Assembly: GCA_030615025.1 (NCBI GenBank)
Contig: JAUXAB010000038.1
Location: 1 to 34,718 of the forward strand
Reading direction: 5' to 3'
From: Phycisphaerae bacterium
GTDB lineage: Bacteria; Planctomycetota; Phycisphaerae; Sedimentisphaerales; Anaerobacaceae
Length of the DNA: 34,718 bases
Of this stretch, positions 22,898 to 30,660 are shown piece after piece; within the stretch, counting starts at the first letter, position 1, and every line of letters starts with the position of its first letter. Made by a program: the position numbers and the translations under genes. Below the pieces are notes generated by a model. It saw only the letters and a program-made list of their open reading frames with translations. It ran no database searches and was not told where the DNA came from.

Positions 22898-24184
22898 TTA
22901 CGCCCCGCCTAAAGGCGGGCAAAATACACCCTCAGCTGCCTGCTCCGTTAGATAGTTTTTGCCCATTAGAGCCCTGTCTGCAATACTATTTGCATCTAAC
23001 GGAGCCAGCCTGGAGCATCGGCTGTGAAGATTGTTCAATACGTTCATAAAGTTTATATAAGAGTCATAAGGTGAGTTATACGGATTGAAGTATTTATGTA
23101 CATCGCCGTCAGCAAAGTATTTTGTACACATATAATAAAAATGGTCTGATACCTGCAATTTTCGCCAGTCTGCAATGATTTTTTCGTTGCTGGTTTTCTT
23201 GATTTTCTTTTCCAGTCGATAGAGCTCATGAATGGCGTTGGATTGCATTGCATTTCCAAGCCAGGCCGAGAGGTCTCTTTCGGTATCGGCCCAGCTTATC
23301 AGATGCGGCACATCAACCGTGTCGACGGGCTCGTAAGACTGAACTATTTCACTGGGGGTTTTGAAGTCGTTGTCCGGATGCTTTAGAATCTGCTCCGGCA
23401 GGTGCCGCATAAAATCGAATATGCCCGTATCTTCCCATTGATGTTCGCCGAACGTCTCATAATCCAAAAACAGGTTGACAACGTTGCCGTTACCGTTAAC
23501 ATTGTTTATCCATCGGGCGAATTTATCTGCCGTCAAAGGCCATTCCGGCCAGTCACGGTTGGAAAATCTAAAGGCGATATCGTCGCTGAGGGAATAGTTT
23601 TTCAGCAGGAGCTTTAGCTTGCGGCATCCTTTGGGGCGGTAGACAAAATCGGGACTTCGTAAGCCTAAGATGTGGCTTGCTCCTTCGGTCATTATTGCGT
23701 CGAAGTTGCCCATTGACTCGACAAGGGCAGCCAGGTCATTATTGTATATCAGCTCCGTATTTCTAAATACCCGCGGTTTTTGACCGAAAAGATATTCGAT
23801 GGTTTCGACGTGCTTGTTCACCTGCTCTACAAATTCGTCGCGCGAGTACAAGAAACTCAAACTGTGATAGTACGTCTCCGCCAGAAACTCCACGCAGCCG
23901 GTTTCGGCCAGAGCATCAAAAGTGCTGATAACCTCCGGTGAAAACGAAAGGAGCTGCTCCAGTAACACCCCGGTTATACTGTACGCTATCTTAAATCTAC
24001 CTTCAAATCTGCGTATTATATCCAGAAGCAATCGATTGGCTGGAAGATAACATTTATTTGCCACCTTCCTGCAGATGGAGGCATTTTTATAATCGTCAAA
24101 ATATTGGTCGTTTTTGTCAAATACCGTATAGTGCCTCAATCGCACGGGCTGATGCACTTGAAAATAGAAACATATCGAAGCCAT
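22898..24184 (-). CDS. GH57 alpha-amylase-type glycoside hydrolase
   Basis: 428 residues, family GH57 (alpha-amylase/glucanotransferase type), probably cytoplasmic since no signal peptide is visible. Conserved regions are HQP at 11-13 in FYFQVHQPVRL; SITGVLLEQL; the predicted nucleophile Glu144 in RNTELIYNND; and the predicted acid Asp241 in FLDYETFGEHQW. A helical C-terminal part follows. It acts on alpha-1,4 glucans and would trim or remodel glycogen together with its neighbours. ATG 24184 is 22 bases after the glycosyltransferase stop, so the two are cotranscribed. The last residues, FCPPLGGA, are encoded by a GC-rich palindrome (22904-22919), so the natural C-terminus seems to have been replaced or extended by a repeat. 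Confidence 0.88.
   Translation of the reverse strand: MASICFYFQVHQPVRLRHYTVFDKNDQYFDDYKNASICRKVANKCYLPANRLLLDIIRRFEGRFKIAYSITGVLLEQLLSFSPEVISTFDALAETGCVEFLAETYYHSLSFLYSRDEFVEQVNKHVETIEYLFGQKPRVFRNTELIYNNDLAALVESMGNFDAIMTEGASHILGLRSPDFVYRPKGCRKLKLLLKNYSLSDDIAFRFSNRDWPEWPLTADKFARWINNVNGNGNVVNLFLDYETFGEHQWEDTGIFDFMRHLPEQILKHPDNDFKTPSEIVQSYEPVDTVDVPHLISWADTERDLSAWLGNAMQSNAIHELYRLEKKIKKTSNEKIIADWRKLQVSDHFYYMCTKYFADGDVHKYFNPYNSPYDSYINFMNVLNNLHSRCSRLAPLDANSIADRALMGKNYLTEQAAEGVFCPPLGGA
22904..22919. repeat. GC-rich palindrome forming the 3' end of the GH57 gene
   Basis: CCCGCCT-AA-AGGCGGG, a perfect 7-bp stem, directly adjoins the stop codon (22898-22900) and encodes the last residues of the protein. 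It is related in sequence to the in-frame palindrome at 22537-22553. Confidence 0.75.
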
Positions 24185-24206
24185 ATCTCGTATCTCGTGT
24201 TACGCT

Positions 24207-25526
24207 TCACAAGGTACACTTCTCAAACCGCAACAGTGTCTCTTCATAAATTTTCGCACACTTCTGCGCGCTGTCTTTCCACCGTAGTTTTCTCACCTCA
24301 AAACTACCGTGATTTCGCAGCGTCATCTCCAACGGTGGATATTTCAATACCGCTACAATCTTGTTGGCAATCTCGTTGACATCCCAGAAGTCAACTTTCA
24401 GGGCATGCATCAAAACTTCTGATACACCACTCTGCTTGCTTATTATGACAGGCACATCGTTGCCCAACGCCTCCAGAGGTGCAATCCCAAACGGCTCTGA
24501 TACCGAAGGCATCACATATAAATCAGCCATTTTATATATCTTTCGGACCTCTTCACCGCGCAAGAAGCCCGTGAACAGGACCTTGTGCCCGATACCGAGT
24601 CCTGCCGCCATCTCAACGGCCCGGTGCATTAAATCGCCGGAGCCGGCCATAACAAACTTGACATTATCCACCACATCCAGGACTTTCTTGGCTGCCTGGA
24701 GAAAGTACTCCGGGCCCTTTTGCATTGTAATTCGGCCTAAAAACAGGACAATTTTCTCATCTTTATTGATACCGGTTTCGGCTAAAGGCCAATTGTTGCC
24801 GCCGTTGTGCTCCACGCCATTATATACAACTTTAATTTTTTTACCGCTAATGCCGTATCGGCTGATTATAACATTGCGGGTAAAATAGCTAACAGCGATT
24901 ACTTTGTCTGCCCGCTCCATACCTTCTCGCTCGATGTCGTAAATCATCTGGTTGACATTCTCGCCGCTGCGGTCGAATTCTGTCGAATGCACATGCACAA
25001 TTAGCGGTTTTTCGCTCATTGCCGCCACCGCAATCCCCGCAGGATAGGTCATCCAGTCGTGAGCGTGAACAATGTCAAACTGCTCATCGCCAGCTAATTC
25101 AACGACGGCCGCAGCATAACGGTGGACCTCAACATACATATTACTGCCGTAGTCTATCGTGCCAGAACACCGGCTGGTTGCACCGACGTTGCCGCCGTGT
25201 TTTTGTCTCAAATTTTCTTCGATTCGCCGCTGGTAAACATCAGGGGTTGAATAGGGCTGTAGTGGTGAGTTGATAGTGCGAAATGCCACGTTTTTCAACT
25301 CCGGAAAATTCAAGCTGCCTATGGACATCTGGGATTCAATGGACATCTGGGATTCAGGAGTTAGCAGCTTCACATGGGTAGCATATTTGCTGTCGACCAT
25401 CCTTGGCAGAACGAAAGTTACCTTTATGCCGAGCTGGTCCATCGCCTTGGTAAGTCCGTAACAAGCCGTACCCAGCCCACCACTGATAAAGGGAGGAAAC
25501 TCCCAACCTAACATGAAAACTTTCAT
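24207..25526 (-). CDS. Glycosyltransferase, glycogen/starch synthase-like (GT4/GT5 fold)
   Basis: GT-B glycosyltransferase of 439 residues. MKVFMLGWEFPPFISGGLGTACYGL at the N-terminus (read KVFMLGWEFPP and GGLGTACYGL) is the nucleotide-sugar/acceptor glycine loop. Further on are VHAHDWMTYPAGI, KVIAVSYFTRNVI, KVVYNGVEH, IVLFLGRITMQKGPEYFLQA, VKFVMAGSGD, VLFTGFLRGEEV and the C-terminal donor motif SVSEPFGIAPLEAL. It probably elongates alpha-1,4 glucan from ADP- or UDP-glucose, given the following GH57 and GH133 genes; donor is not determined. ATG 25526 is preferred over the in-frame start at 25589 because a GGGGGA site lies just upstream and the protein then begins at the fold. Contains an in-frame 18-bp tandem duplication (25321-25356). 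Confidence 0.87.
   Translation of the reverse strand: MKVFMLGWEFPPFISGGLGTACYGLTKAMDQLGIKVTFVLPRMVDSKYATHVKLLTPESQMSIESQMSIGSLNFPELKNVAFRTINSPLQPYSTPDVYQRRIEENLRQKHGGNVGATSRCSGTIDYGSNMYVEVHRYAAAVVELAGDEQFDIVHAHDWMTYPAGIAVAAMSEKPLIVHVHSTEFDRSGENVNQMIYDIEREGMERADKVIAVSYFTRNVIISRYGISGKKIKVVYNGVEHNGGNNWPLAETGINKDEKIVLFLGRITMQKGPEYFLQAAKKVLDVVDNVKFVMAGSGDLMHRAVEMAAGLGIGHKVLFTGFLRGEEVRKIYKMADLYVMPSVSEPFGIAPLEALGNDVPVIISKQSGVSEVLMHALKVDFWDVNEIANKIVAVLKYPPLEMTLRNHGSFEVRKLRWKDSAQKCAKIYEETLLRFEKCTL
25321..25356. repeat. 18-bp tandem duplication in the glycosyltransferase gene
   Basis: ATGGACATCTGGGATTCA occurs twice in a row (25321-25338 and 25339-25356) without mismatch. On the minus strand this repeats the hexapeptide ESQMSI in a loop of the N-terminal domain. 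Perfect identity suggests a recent event. Confidence 0.9.
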
Positions 25527-25736
25527 ATAATCCCCCAACGGTTTATTCTCATAAGCACCTATTTTAGAAAGACTTACAATCGGCCCCATTTAAATCCAGT
25601 CCTAACAGATGCGTTCTTCTAAAGTTGTCCGGTTGCGCAGCAAAGTACCATTTGCCGTTAAGCATTTTATATCGGCAGGAAATTACACAATCTTAATCTC
25701 AAGCCGGCAAAAACACTGTATTTGTGCTGTTTCTGT

Positions 25737-25765
25737 TATATAAATCGGAATTTCGGCTGAGGCAA
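25737..25765 (-). promoter_or_regulatory. Possible promoter of the glycogen gene row
   Basis: On the minus strand TTGCCT (25765-25760), 17-base spacer, TATATA (25742-25737). It would give a leader of about 200 bases before ATG 25526. The -35 box is only moderately good. Confidence 0.3.
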
Positions 25766-25975
25766 GTTCAATAAATTTTCTAAAAATGTGAATTTTGACA
25801 CTGATAATGAGGATTTTATGGGTCAATAGCTGAAATTAAAAAACACCATAAACAAATTCAATATAACCATTTGCTGTTAGTCCGGTAATTGTTAGTGCTG
25901 GTCAATTGTTTTCCCCCAAAACAGCCAGGGATAGGCAACTGAAAACAGGTAGTTGAATATGTAGGCAAGCCAATC

Positions 25976-26012
25976 AAAAAAAGCTGTTCCGCTCTAAAAA
26001 AAGCGGAACAGC
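25976..26012 (-). terminator. Intrinsic terminator after the histone-like gene
   Basis: GCTGTTCCGCT (25983-25993) and AGCGGAACAGC (26002-26012) form a perfect 11-bp stem with an 8-base loop. Read on the minus strand the hairpin is followed by seven T (25982-25976). It lies about 110 bases downstream of the histone-like gene's stop, whose transcript it should end. Confidence 0.85.
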
Positions 26013-26120
26013 CTGGACTAAATAACATCGCCGCAAACGTAAGATGCGCAGCCAAAAGATGTTAGCACACAACTTGTTTACCCTGTTAGAAGTAAAACGC
26101 CAGAGGACTTCTAATGGGTT

Positions 26121-26306
26121 CTACAGATCCTGCGGCTTGACTGTGGTGCGACGATTGGCCTTGGTTCGAGCAATACCCTCATCAAGCATACAATAGACCT
26201 TATCACTGATTGCTCCGAGCGCGTCGGATGAGGTCATCATCTTTTTGCTCTTGATGTAGGCCTTAACTTTACTGGCTACAATCAAAGACTCTTTTTTCTG
26301 TGCCAT
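26121..26306 (-). CDS. Small histone-fold (bacterial histone-like) protein
   Basis: 61 residues. After a short Lys-rich start the sequence reads SLIVASKVKAYIKSKKMM (helix 1), SSDALGAISDKVYCMLDEGI (helix 2) and RTKANRRTTVKPQDL (loop 2 and start of helix 3), ending there. The RTTVKPQDL end matches the R-x-T-V-x-x-x-D-[IL] pattern of archaeal and bacterial single histone folds, where the Arg-Thr pair contacts DNA and the Asp forms the internal salt bridge. Expected to dimerise and bind DNA as a chromatin protein. ATG 26306 has a strong GGAGG site about 10 bases upstream. A strong terminator follows. A small unrelated helical protein is the alternative; I think the histone fold more likely. Confidence 0.72.
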   Translation of the reverse strand: MAQKKESLIVASKVKAYIKSKKMMTSSDALGAISDKVYCMLDEGIARTKANRRTTVKPQDL

Positions 26307-26638
26307 TGCTAAAAATCCTCCATGTTAAAAAGTTAAAATTCTAATAGCCCGGTACGAAATCCATGATTCCGGCGCATTGTCAATTGTCGTTATTACAAGA
26401 AGGCGCCGGAACTTGCAACAAAAAAAAACGCTCAAACGCTAAATTTTTGCGGTCATAGAGCCGATAGAAAAAAAGTGCTTAAGAAAATCCGGCCTGCAAA
26501 TCAGGCTTTTTCTTATAAACTCGTGATTTTTAATAATTTATGCGGTTTATTTTGACGAAAATGCTTAGATGAACCGTTCTTCAGGGCCAACGTCGACCCG
26601 CCGGGATAGATTGAGTTTGTTGTGGAGAAATAGATAGA
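26307..26638. other. Divergent gap between the histone-like and DUF2007-like genes
   Basis: About 330 bases, AT-rich and without a gene. A small hairpin GCCTG-CAAAT-CAGGC followed by TTTTTC lies at about 26491-26514 and could be a weak plus-strand terminator. TTGACA on the minus strand (26384-26379) may be the -35 of the histone-like gene, but I found no convincing -10 box at the right distance. Confidence 0.4.
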
Positions 26639-26959
26639 ATGGCAAAGCGTTCCAAAAAAAACCAAAAAATGCAGACTAAACTGCAGGATTTCGTAGCCGT
26701 TACTTTTGTCGAGGATTTGGAGCAGGCAAAAGAGTATGAAACTCTCCTGAAAACCAATGATATTCCCGCTGTGGTAAGTGAGCAAAACGAACCATCAATG
26801 GATACTAAAGCCATTGCCGTAATGGTTCCTGAAGATTTTCTTGACGAAGCACACGTAGTAATCGAGTCGCAGGATGCCTATGACGATTTTTATGATTTTG
26901 CAGTAGAAGACGAAAACGACGATGATTTCGACAGCGACCTTTTCGAGGATGAGCTCTAA
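26639..26959 (+). CDS. DUF2007-like small protein with acidic tail
   Basis: 106 residues. The middle, VAVTFVEDLEQAKEYETLL then NDIPAVVSEQNEPSMDTKAIAVMVPEDFLDEAHVVIE (read in parts), has the pattern of the DUF2007 putative signal-transducing family: a strand, a helix over which length is read, an I-P-A turn and a final V-x-V-P-x-D strand. The first 14 residues are very basic and the last 25 very acidic (DDDFDSDLFEDEL). Function of the family is not established. GGAG lies upstream of the ATG. It is followed after 10 bases by an Arg-rich small gene and is divergent from the histone-like gene. Confidence 0.7.
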   Translation: MAKRSKKNQKMQTKLQDFVAVTFVEDLEQAKEYETLLKTNDIPAVVSEQNEPSMDTKAIAVMVPEDFLDEAHVVIESQDAYDDFYDFAVEDENDDDFDSDLFEDEL

Positions 26960-26969
26960 TATAAAATAA

Positions 26970-27311
26970 ATGGATGAAGAACACTACATAGAGCGTCGGA
27001 GCGGTGAAGACCGCAGGCAAAGCGTTGTTGACAGGCGTTTGGGGCTGGACCGCCATCGTGGGCCCGGCAGACGAAGAAGCGATGAGCGAAAATCTGCTGA
27101 AGAAGGACAAATGTCTGACGAGCAATTTGAGTTTCTTATGGCCATTGATGAATATAAAAGAAAAAATGCAAGGCCTTTTCCGACCTGGACCGAGGTCCTT
27201 GAGCTAATAAAGGCACTGGGCTACCGCAAAGTAACCGAGCCGCAGTCGCTCAAGCCGTTCAAGAAGGACGCTAAACCCGATAAAGCACCTTTGGGACACC
27301 ATAAAGAATAA
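26970..27311 (+). CDS. Small protein with Arg-rich N-terminus, unknown function
   Basis: 113 residues. The N-terminal 45 residues repeat the pattern R-x-x-x-x-D-R-R ([30 protein letters not shown]) and are strongly basic. Then comes a compact helical-looking part, [21 protein letters not shown] then [15 protein letters not shown], resembling a small helix-turn-helix fold, and a Lys/Pro tail. No family recognised. It starts 10 bases after the DUF2007-like gene's stop, with no ribosome-binding site of its own, so coupled translation is likely. The basic tail and helical domain would fit nucleic-acid binding; that is inference. Confidence 0.65.
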   Translation: MDEEHYIERRSGEDRRQSVVDRRLGLDRHRGPGRRRSDERKSAEEGQMSDEQFEFLMAIDEYKRKNARPFPTWTEVLELIKALGYRKVTEPQSLKPFKKDAKPDKAPLGHHKE

Positions 27312-27403
27312 AAGTAAGCCCAACTGCCAGAATAATCCCACCCTTAATAATTAACCCAAACCGTCATCCGCCCTCCGTCATCTGTCCTCCACACTCCATC
27401 CAC

Positions 27404-27556
27404 GTCATTCCGAGCGGAGCGATGCGCAGCATCGCGCAGCCGAGGAATCTGTTTTAAAAATTGTCATTGCGAGGCCGCAGAATATGGCCGTGGCAATCTC
27501 AACTTCATAATTCGATATTCCTTGTTCGATACCTGTCCTGAGCGTAGTCGAAGGAT
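27404..27556. repeat. Mosaic of three dispersed repeat fragments
   Basis: Three repeat-like blocks lie side by side in a gap of about 260 bases. The first (27404-27450) starts GTCATTCCGAGCG and contains a perfect hairpin GCGATGC-GCA-GCATCGC (27419-27435). The second (27473-27502) starts GTCATTGCGAGG and matches the left half of the trpB-trpA element. The third (about 27533-27556) is CTGTCCTGAGCGTAGTCGAA, of a type found dispersed in many genomes. No gene is visible in 27312-27572. Confidence 0.65.
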
Positions 27557-27572
27557 TCGATACTTCGCGCGG

Positions 27573-30212
27573 TCAATCCTCCTCAAGAGTAATGGCAACA
27601 AGGCCGTAAGTACCGGAGGTGGAGATAATGCTCACAATTTTCTTTTCACGATGAGCGATGTTTACGACTCGGTGGGTAATGGCAGCGTGTTTGAAATTGG
27701 CGATCGTATTCTTAAAATCAAAAGCGACAGGCGGCACCGCCTGCGTCCATTCGCTTAGGGGCAGTTCGCATTCTTGAGAACTGCCGTCGCTGAAGGCGAT
27801 CTGAAGCCGCGCAGGAGCGCGAGGATTCATATAGCCCCAGATGAGGAAGTGCAAAGCGCGAGCCGAAGCTTTGATGCCCTTTATCTCGTAAACATTCTGG
27901 GTGTTGTTTTCTGAGACCACAACGTCATTGCCGACTCGCCGCACGAGGAAAGGAACATCGTTGGCTGTCACTTTGTCTTCGGAAAACCAGGTCTTGAAGC
28001 TGGCATTGTCACCCCCGCCGACCAAGACCGAGTTGTGAGGACGATTGAAAAAGCCGGAGAGGTCGAGAGAATGGAAACCGGCAACGTCTGTAGGACGTAG
28101 CTTTGCCACACCTACGGCCTTAACTGGTTCCTTCTTTCTTACCTGTGTGAACGTCATAAACATCCGTTCCCAAATCAGCGGACTCCAGTAGATTTGGCCA
28201 CCTACCGATAGATTGAGACGGTTGTCGCCGTGATGATGACAGCGAACAATAGGCACAACCATACCAAAACGCATTACCTGTTGAATTCTCCGGTTCCGGT
28301 ATCGCACCAGGGCGGAAGAGAACTCGTAACTATAGCTGCACGGAAGATTTGGGTCAGGCAAATATGGTGAGTTATGTTCAGAATCATTGGGGCAGAAGAG
28401 CGTCTCATTGCTCAGGTAGTCAGGGATAAGGTCCGAAAGCCAATAGGCTGGCATGCCTTTGTCTTTCCGGTATACTCTGATAGCTGTATGAATCTTTTGA
28501 AAATTCGCTCTGCAAGTTTGCATCTCGTCTGGGATTTGCAGATTCTCGTTGGGGATAGAAAGCTTAGGAATCGCTGCTGTCTTTTTCTGAACAACAGGCT
28601 CCTGACGAAGCCCTATCTTCTCCTCGAAATCCAGCGGCCAGACATCAACTTCCGTTCCTGGCGTTAGCACAACGGACGTGCCCTTGATTAGCCAAACTTC
28701 CAATTTTTGCTCACCCTGACCTTCGAATAAAGGCAGAAGAAATCGCGCACGATAAGTATCTCTGCAGATGTAACCTCCCCGGCAGTCGCGTCCGATCCTC
28801 TGATATCTGGTGTCCTGTCGGCGGCTATCCAGAAAAGAAAGCTCCTTGTCGTTCTGGCGAACTGATATGTTGAAGTTGTCTCGATCAGAGATGGGGACCT
28901 CTATGTAGAGAGCGAAAATGGCTTGTCCATCGCTTGCTCTGGCTTCAAAAGACGTTTGCCAGGATTTGTTTGTTTTGTCCAGACAGATGGGTTTGGCGAG
29001 CGAATAGGCCTGACGACTTATCTTCTTTGGTAAACCAACCCTGGGCATGACCGCTTTGGGGTCGCCGTAATAAACCCATTCGGCAACGGTTAGAAGATGA
29101 TTCTCGTTGCCGGAAATGCTGACTTTGCCTGTAGCGGCGAGCTCGCGTAGTCTATCGCTGAGGCCTGAATGCCCCTGCACATACGCGGCACGAGCATCTA
29201 TTAGAAGCCGAATGATAGGAGATTGAGGACGCTCAGCATGAAGCCGGAGAAAGTGCTCTACGAGCTCGTTGGTGAAACGGGCAGGGATCATGCCCAGGAC
29301 GGCGGCGGTGCTGCCGACATAAGCCAAAGCTCCTTGCTTGAGGAAAGAATGAAGGAGCGGCGAACCAGCCGACAGTGTTTCGCATCCATGCATGAAAACA
29401 ATGGGCGAACGTGGGAGAGTCGGTATGGCTGAGGCGGAGACGAAGGTCTCTCCAAAGCGATTGAAAATATGACTGGGGCGGCCGTGTCCGAAATGAATGA
29501 TGAAGTCAGAATTGGCAAGGATCTCATCATCCTGTGTGCCGCAAATAGCGACATCATAGCCGAGCTGCGAGAGGCTTTTGGCAAAAGCGCGCGTTTCCAG
29601 GTGAATTCTTGTGTCCTCGGAGCAAAGTATGACGGCTTTCGGGCCATAGTCTTTCTTGCCCTGAAGCTGTCGAATCATCATATCGGCCGTACCGAGAATG
29701 CGGGAGACGGCTGTCTCTGGTACGCCGTCGCCATCAAGGTCACAATAGAGAGAATCTGTGGTAAACTTGAGCTTCACCAAATTAACCTGCCAGGTTGGAA
29801 GAGATTTCTCGTCACCCAATAAAACAACTGTGCTTCCCAGGCTGACCCGGTGCGAAAGCCAATCCTGCAGCCAGCGGGCTTTCTTCGTCGCCTCTCCAGG
29901 GGGACGGAAGAAGACGGGATAGTGATCAACACGCAGCGGTTTTCCGAATTGCTTTTGATATGCTCTGCCCGCGTCAAGGATTCGCGTGTCTTTCGCTTCT
30001 ACCAGTACCTTGCAGGCATCAAGCACCGAATCATACCCTTCACCCAAACTTTCCCTCAGTACTGCTTGATTGATCACAACGAACGTTCCCTTTTCAGTGG
30101 CCTTACCATCCGCATCAACGTAGATGGTTCTTCCCGCAGCAGTGCCGCACGCCATCAGCAACAAAAACATCGACATCGCCAACCAAATGTTGAGATTTTT
30201 TGTCGTTTTCAT
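27573..30212 (-). CDS. Gingipain-type (C25) caspase-fold protein with inserted pseudopilin-like segment
   Basis: 879 residues from ATG 30212, which has AAAGGGC just upstream (an in-frame TTG at 30227 is less likely). The N-terminus is a lipoprotein or Sec signal ending LLLMACGTAAG (Cys22), then TIYVDADG. The caspase-fold domain covers about 90-390, with DSLYCDLDGDGVPETAVSR (cited as CDLDGDG at 157-163), predicted catalytic His243 in IIHFGHGRPSH and Cys277 in VFMHGCETLSAGS, as in peptidase family C25. A middle beta-rich part (about 400-540) follows. Residues about 565-640 (CRANFQKIHTAIRVYRKDKG, LIPDYLSNETLFCPND) look like the C-terminal part of planctomycete type II pseudopilins. The final 150 residues resemble a beta-sandwich, possibly carbohydrate binding. 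Secreted or surface protease is likely; substrate unknown. Confidence 0.78.
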   Translation of the reverse strand: MKTTKNLNIWLAMSMFLLLMACGTAAGRTIYVDADGKATEKGTFVVINQAVLRESLGEGYDSVLDACKVLVEAKDTRILDAGRAYQKQFGKPLRVDHYPVFFRPPGEATKKARWLQDWLSHRVSLGSTVVLLGDEKSLPTWQVNLVKLKFTTDSLYCDLDGDGVPETAVSRILGTADMMIRQLQGKKDYGPKAVILCSEDTRIHLETRAFAKSLSQLGYDVAICGTQDDEILANSDFIIHFGHGRPSHIFNRFGETFVSASAIPTLPRSPIVFMHGCETLSAGSPLLHSFLKQGALAYVGSTAAVLGMIPARFTNELVEHFLRLHAERPQSPIIRLLIDARAAYVQGHSGLSDRLRELAATGKVSISGNENHLLTVAEWVYYGDPKAVMPRVGLPKKISRQAYSLAKPICLDKTNKSWQTSFEARASDGQAIFALYIEVPISDRDNFNISVRQNDKELSFLDSRRQDTRYQRIGRDCRGGYICRDTYRARFLLPLFEGQGEQKLEVWLIKGTSVVLTPGTEVDVWPLDFEEKIGLRQEPVVQKKTAAIPKLSIPNENLQIPDEMQTCRANFQKIHTAIRVYRKDKGMPAYWLSDLIPDYLSNETLFCPNDSEHNSPYLPDPNLPCSYSYEFSSALVRYRNRRIQQVMRFGMVVPIVRCHHHGDNRLNLSVGGQIYWSPLIWERMFMTFTQVRKKEPVKAVGVAKLRPTDVAGFHSLDLSGFFNRPHNSVLVGGGDNASFKTWFSEDKVTANDVPFLVRRVGNDVVVSENNTQNVYEIKGIKASARALHFLIWGYMNPRAPARLQIAFSDGSSQECELPLSEWTQAVPPVAFDFKNTIANFKHAAITHRVVNIAHREKKIVSIISTSGTYGLVAITLEED

Positions 30213-30458
30213 TTTTTGCCCTTTCAATAGGCCTGATACGTACGGGATATATTAAGCTAATAAGTTTAGAAAGCAGGGCCGGTATGAAGCGGGTGTAATG
30301 TGCGGTCGCGGAATAGAGGCAATTTTTCAACCCGCCTCCATATCCCAACCAAACAACATTTTAATACAAAAGCCACTGCTTTTGCAAGGGTTTTTTCACA
30401 AAAAACAGTAACGAAAATCAGTGTAAATGCGTGTCCAAAAAATTCGGCAGAAATGCTC

Positions 30459-30487
30459 TTGACATTTGCCCCGGATTGTGTCATCAT
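30459..30487 (+). promoter_or_regulatory. Promoter of the aldo/keto reductase gene
   Basis: TTGACA at 30459-30464, 17-base spacer, CATCAT at 30482-30487. The leader would be about 165 bases and would include the dispersed 5' element at 30574-30636. Confidence 0.5.
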
Positions 30488-30573
30488 ATTAAGTGTTAAA
30501 TTGTGATTATTAGACCTCAGAGGCGGTTATCCGGCAAATTCCGGTTTAGTACGAATTTTTCAGACAAGATTTA

Positions 30574-30636
30574 CAGGATAAAACAAGAGTCCGCCCCTGG
30601 CGGATTAATCCTGTCCAAAATAAATGGCAAAACCAA
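30574..30636 (+). repeat. Dispersed 5' element, copy 2
   Basis: Shares CAGGATAAAACAAGAG and the tail from TTAATCCTGTCC to AAATGGCAAAACCAA (32 identical bases) with the copy at 5581-5657. Here the hairpin's interior is different: TCCGCC-CCT-GGCGGA replaces it. The copy ends 24 bases before the ATG at 30661, on the same strand and in nearly the same position relative to the gene as copy 1. A frame beginning MAKPTRIEKEK starts in the tail and overlaps the gene start. Confidence 0.75.
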
Positions 30637-30660
30637 CCCGAATTGAAAAGGAGAAAACCT

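Larger units (their letters stand above)
25590..26120. other. Long gap upstream of the glycosyltransferase gene
   Basis: No gene was found. The gap holds a possible minus-strand promoter at 25737-25765, a strong minus-strand terminator at 25976-26012 and an inverted repeat TTAGAAGT / ACTTCTAA (26086-26093 and 26107-26114) just after the histone-like gene's stop. Confidence 0.6.
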
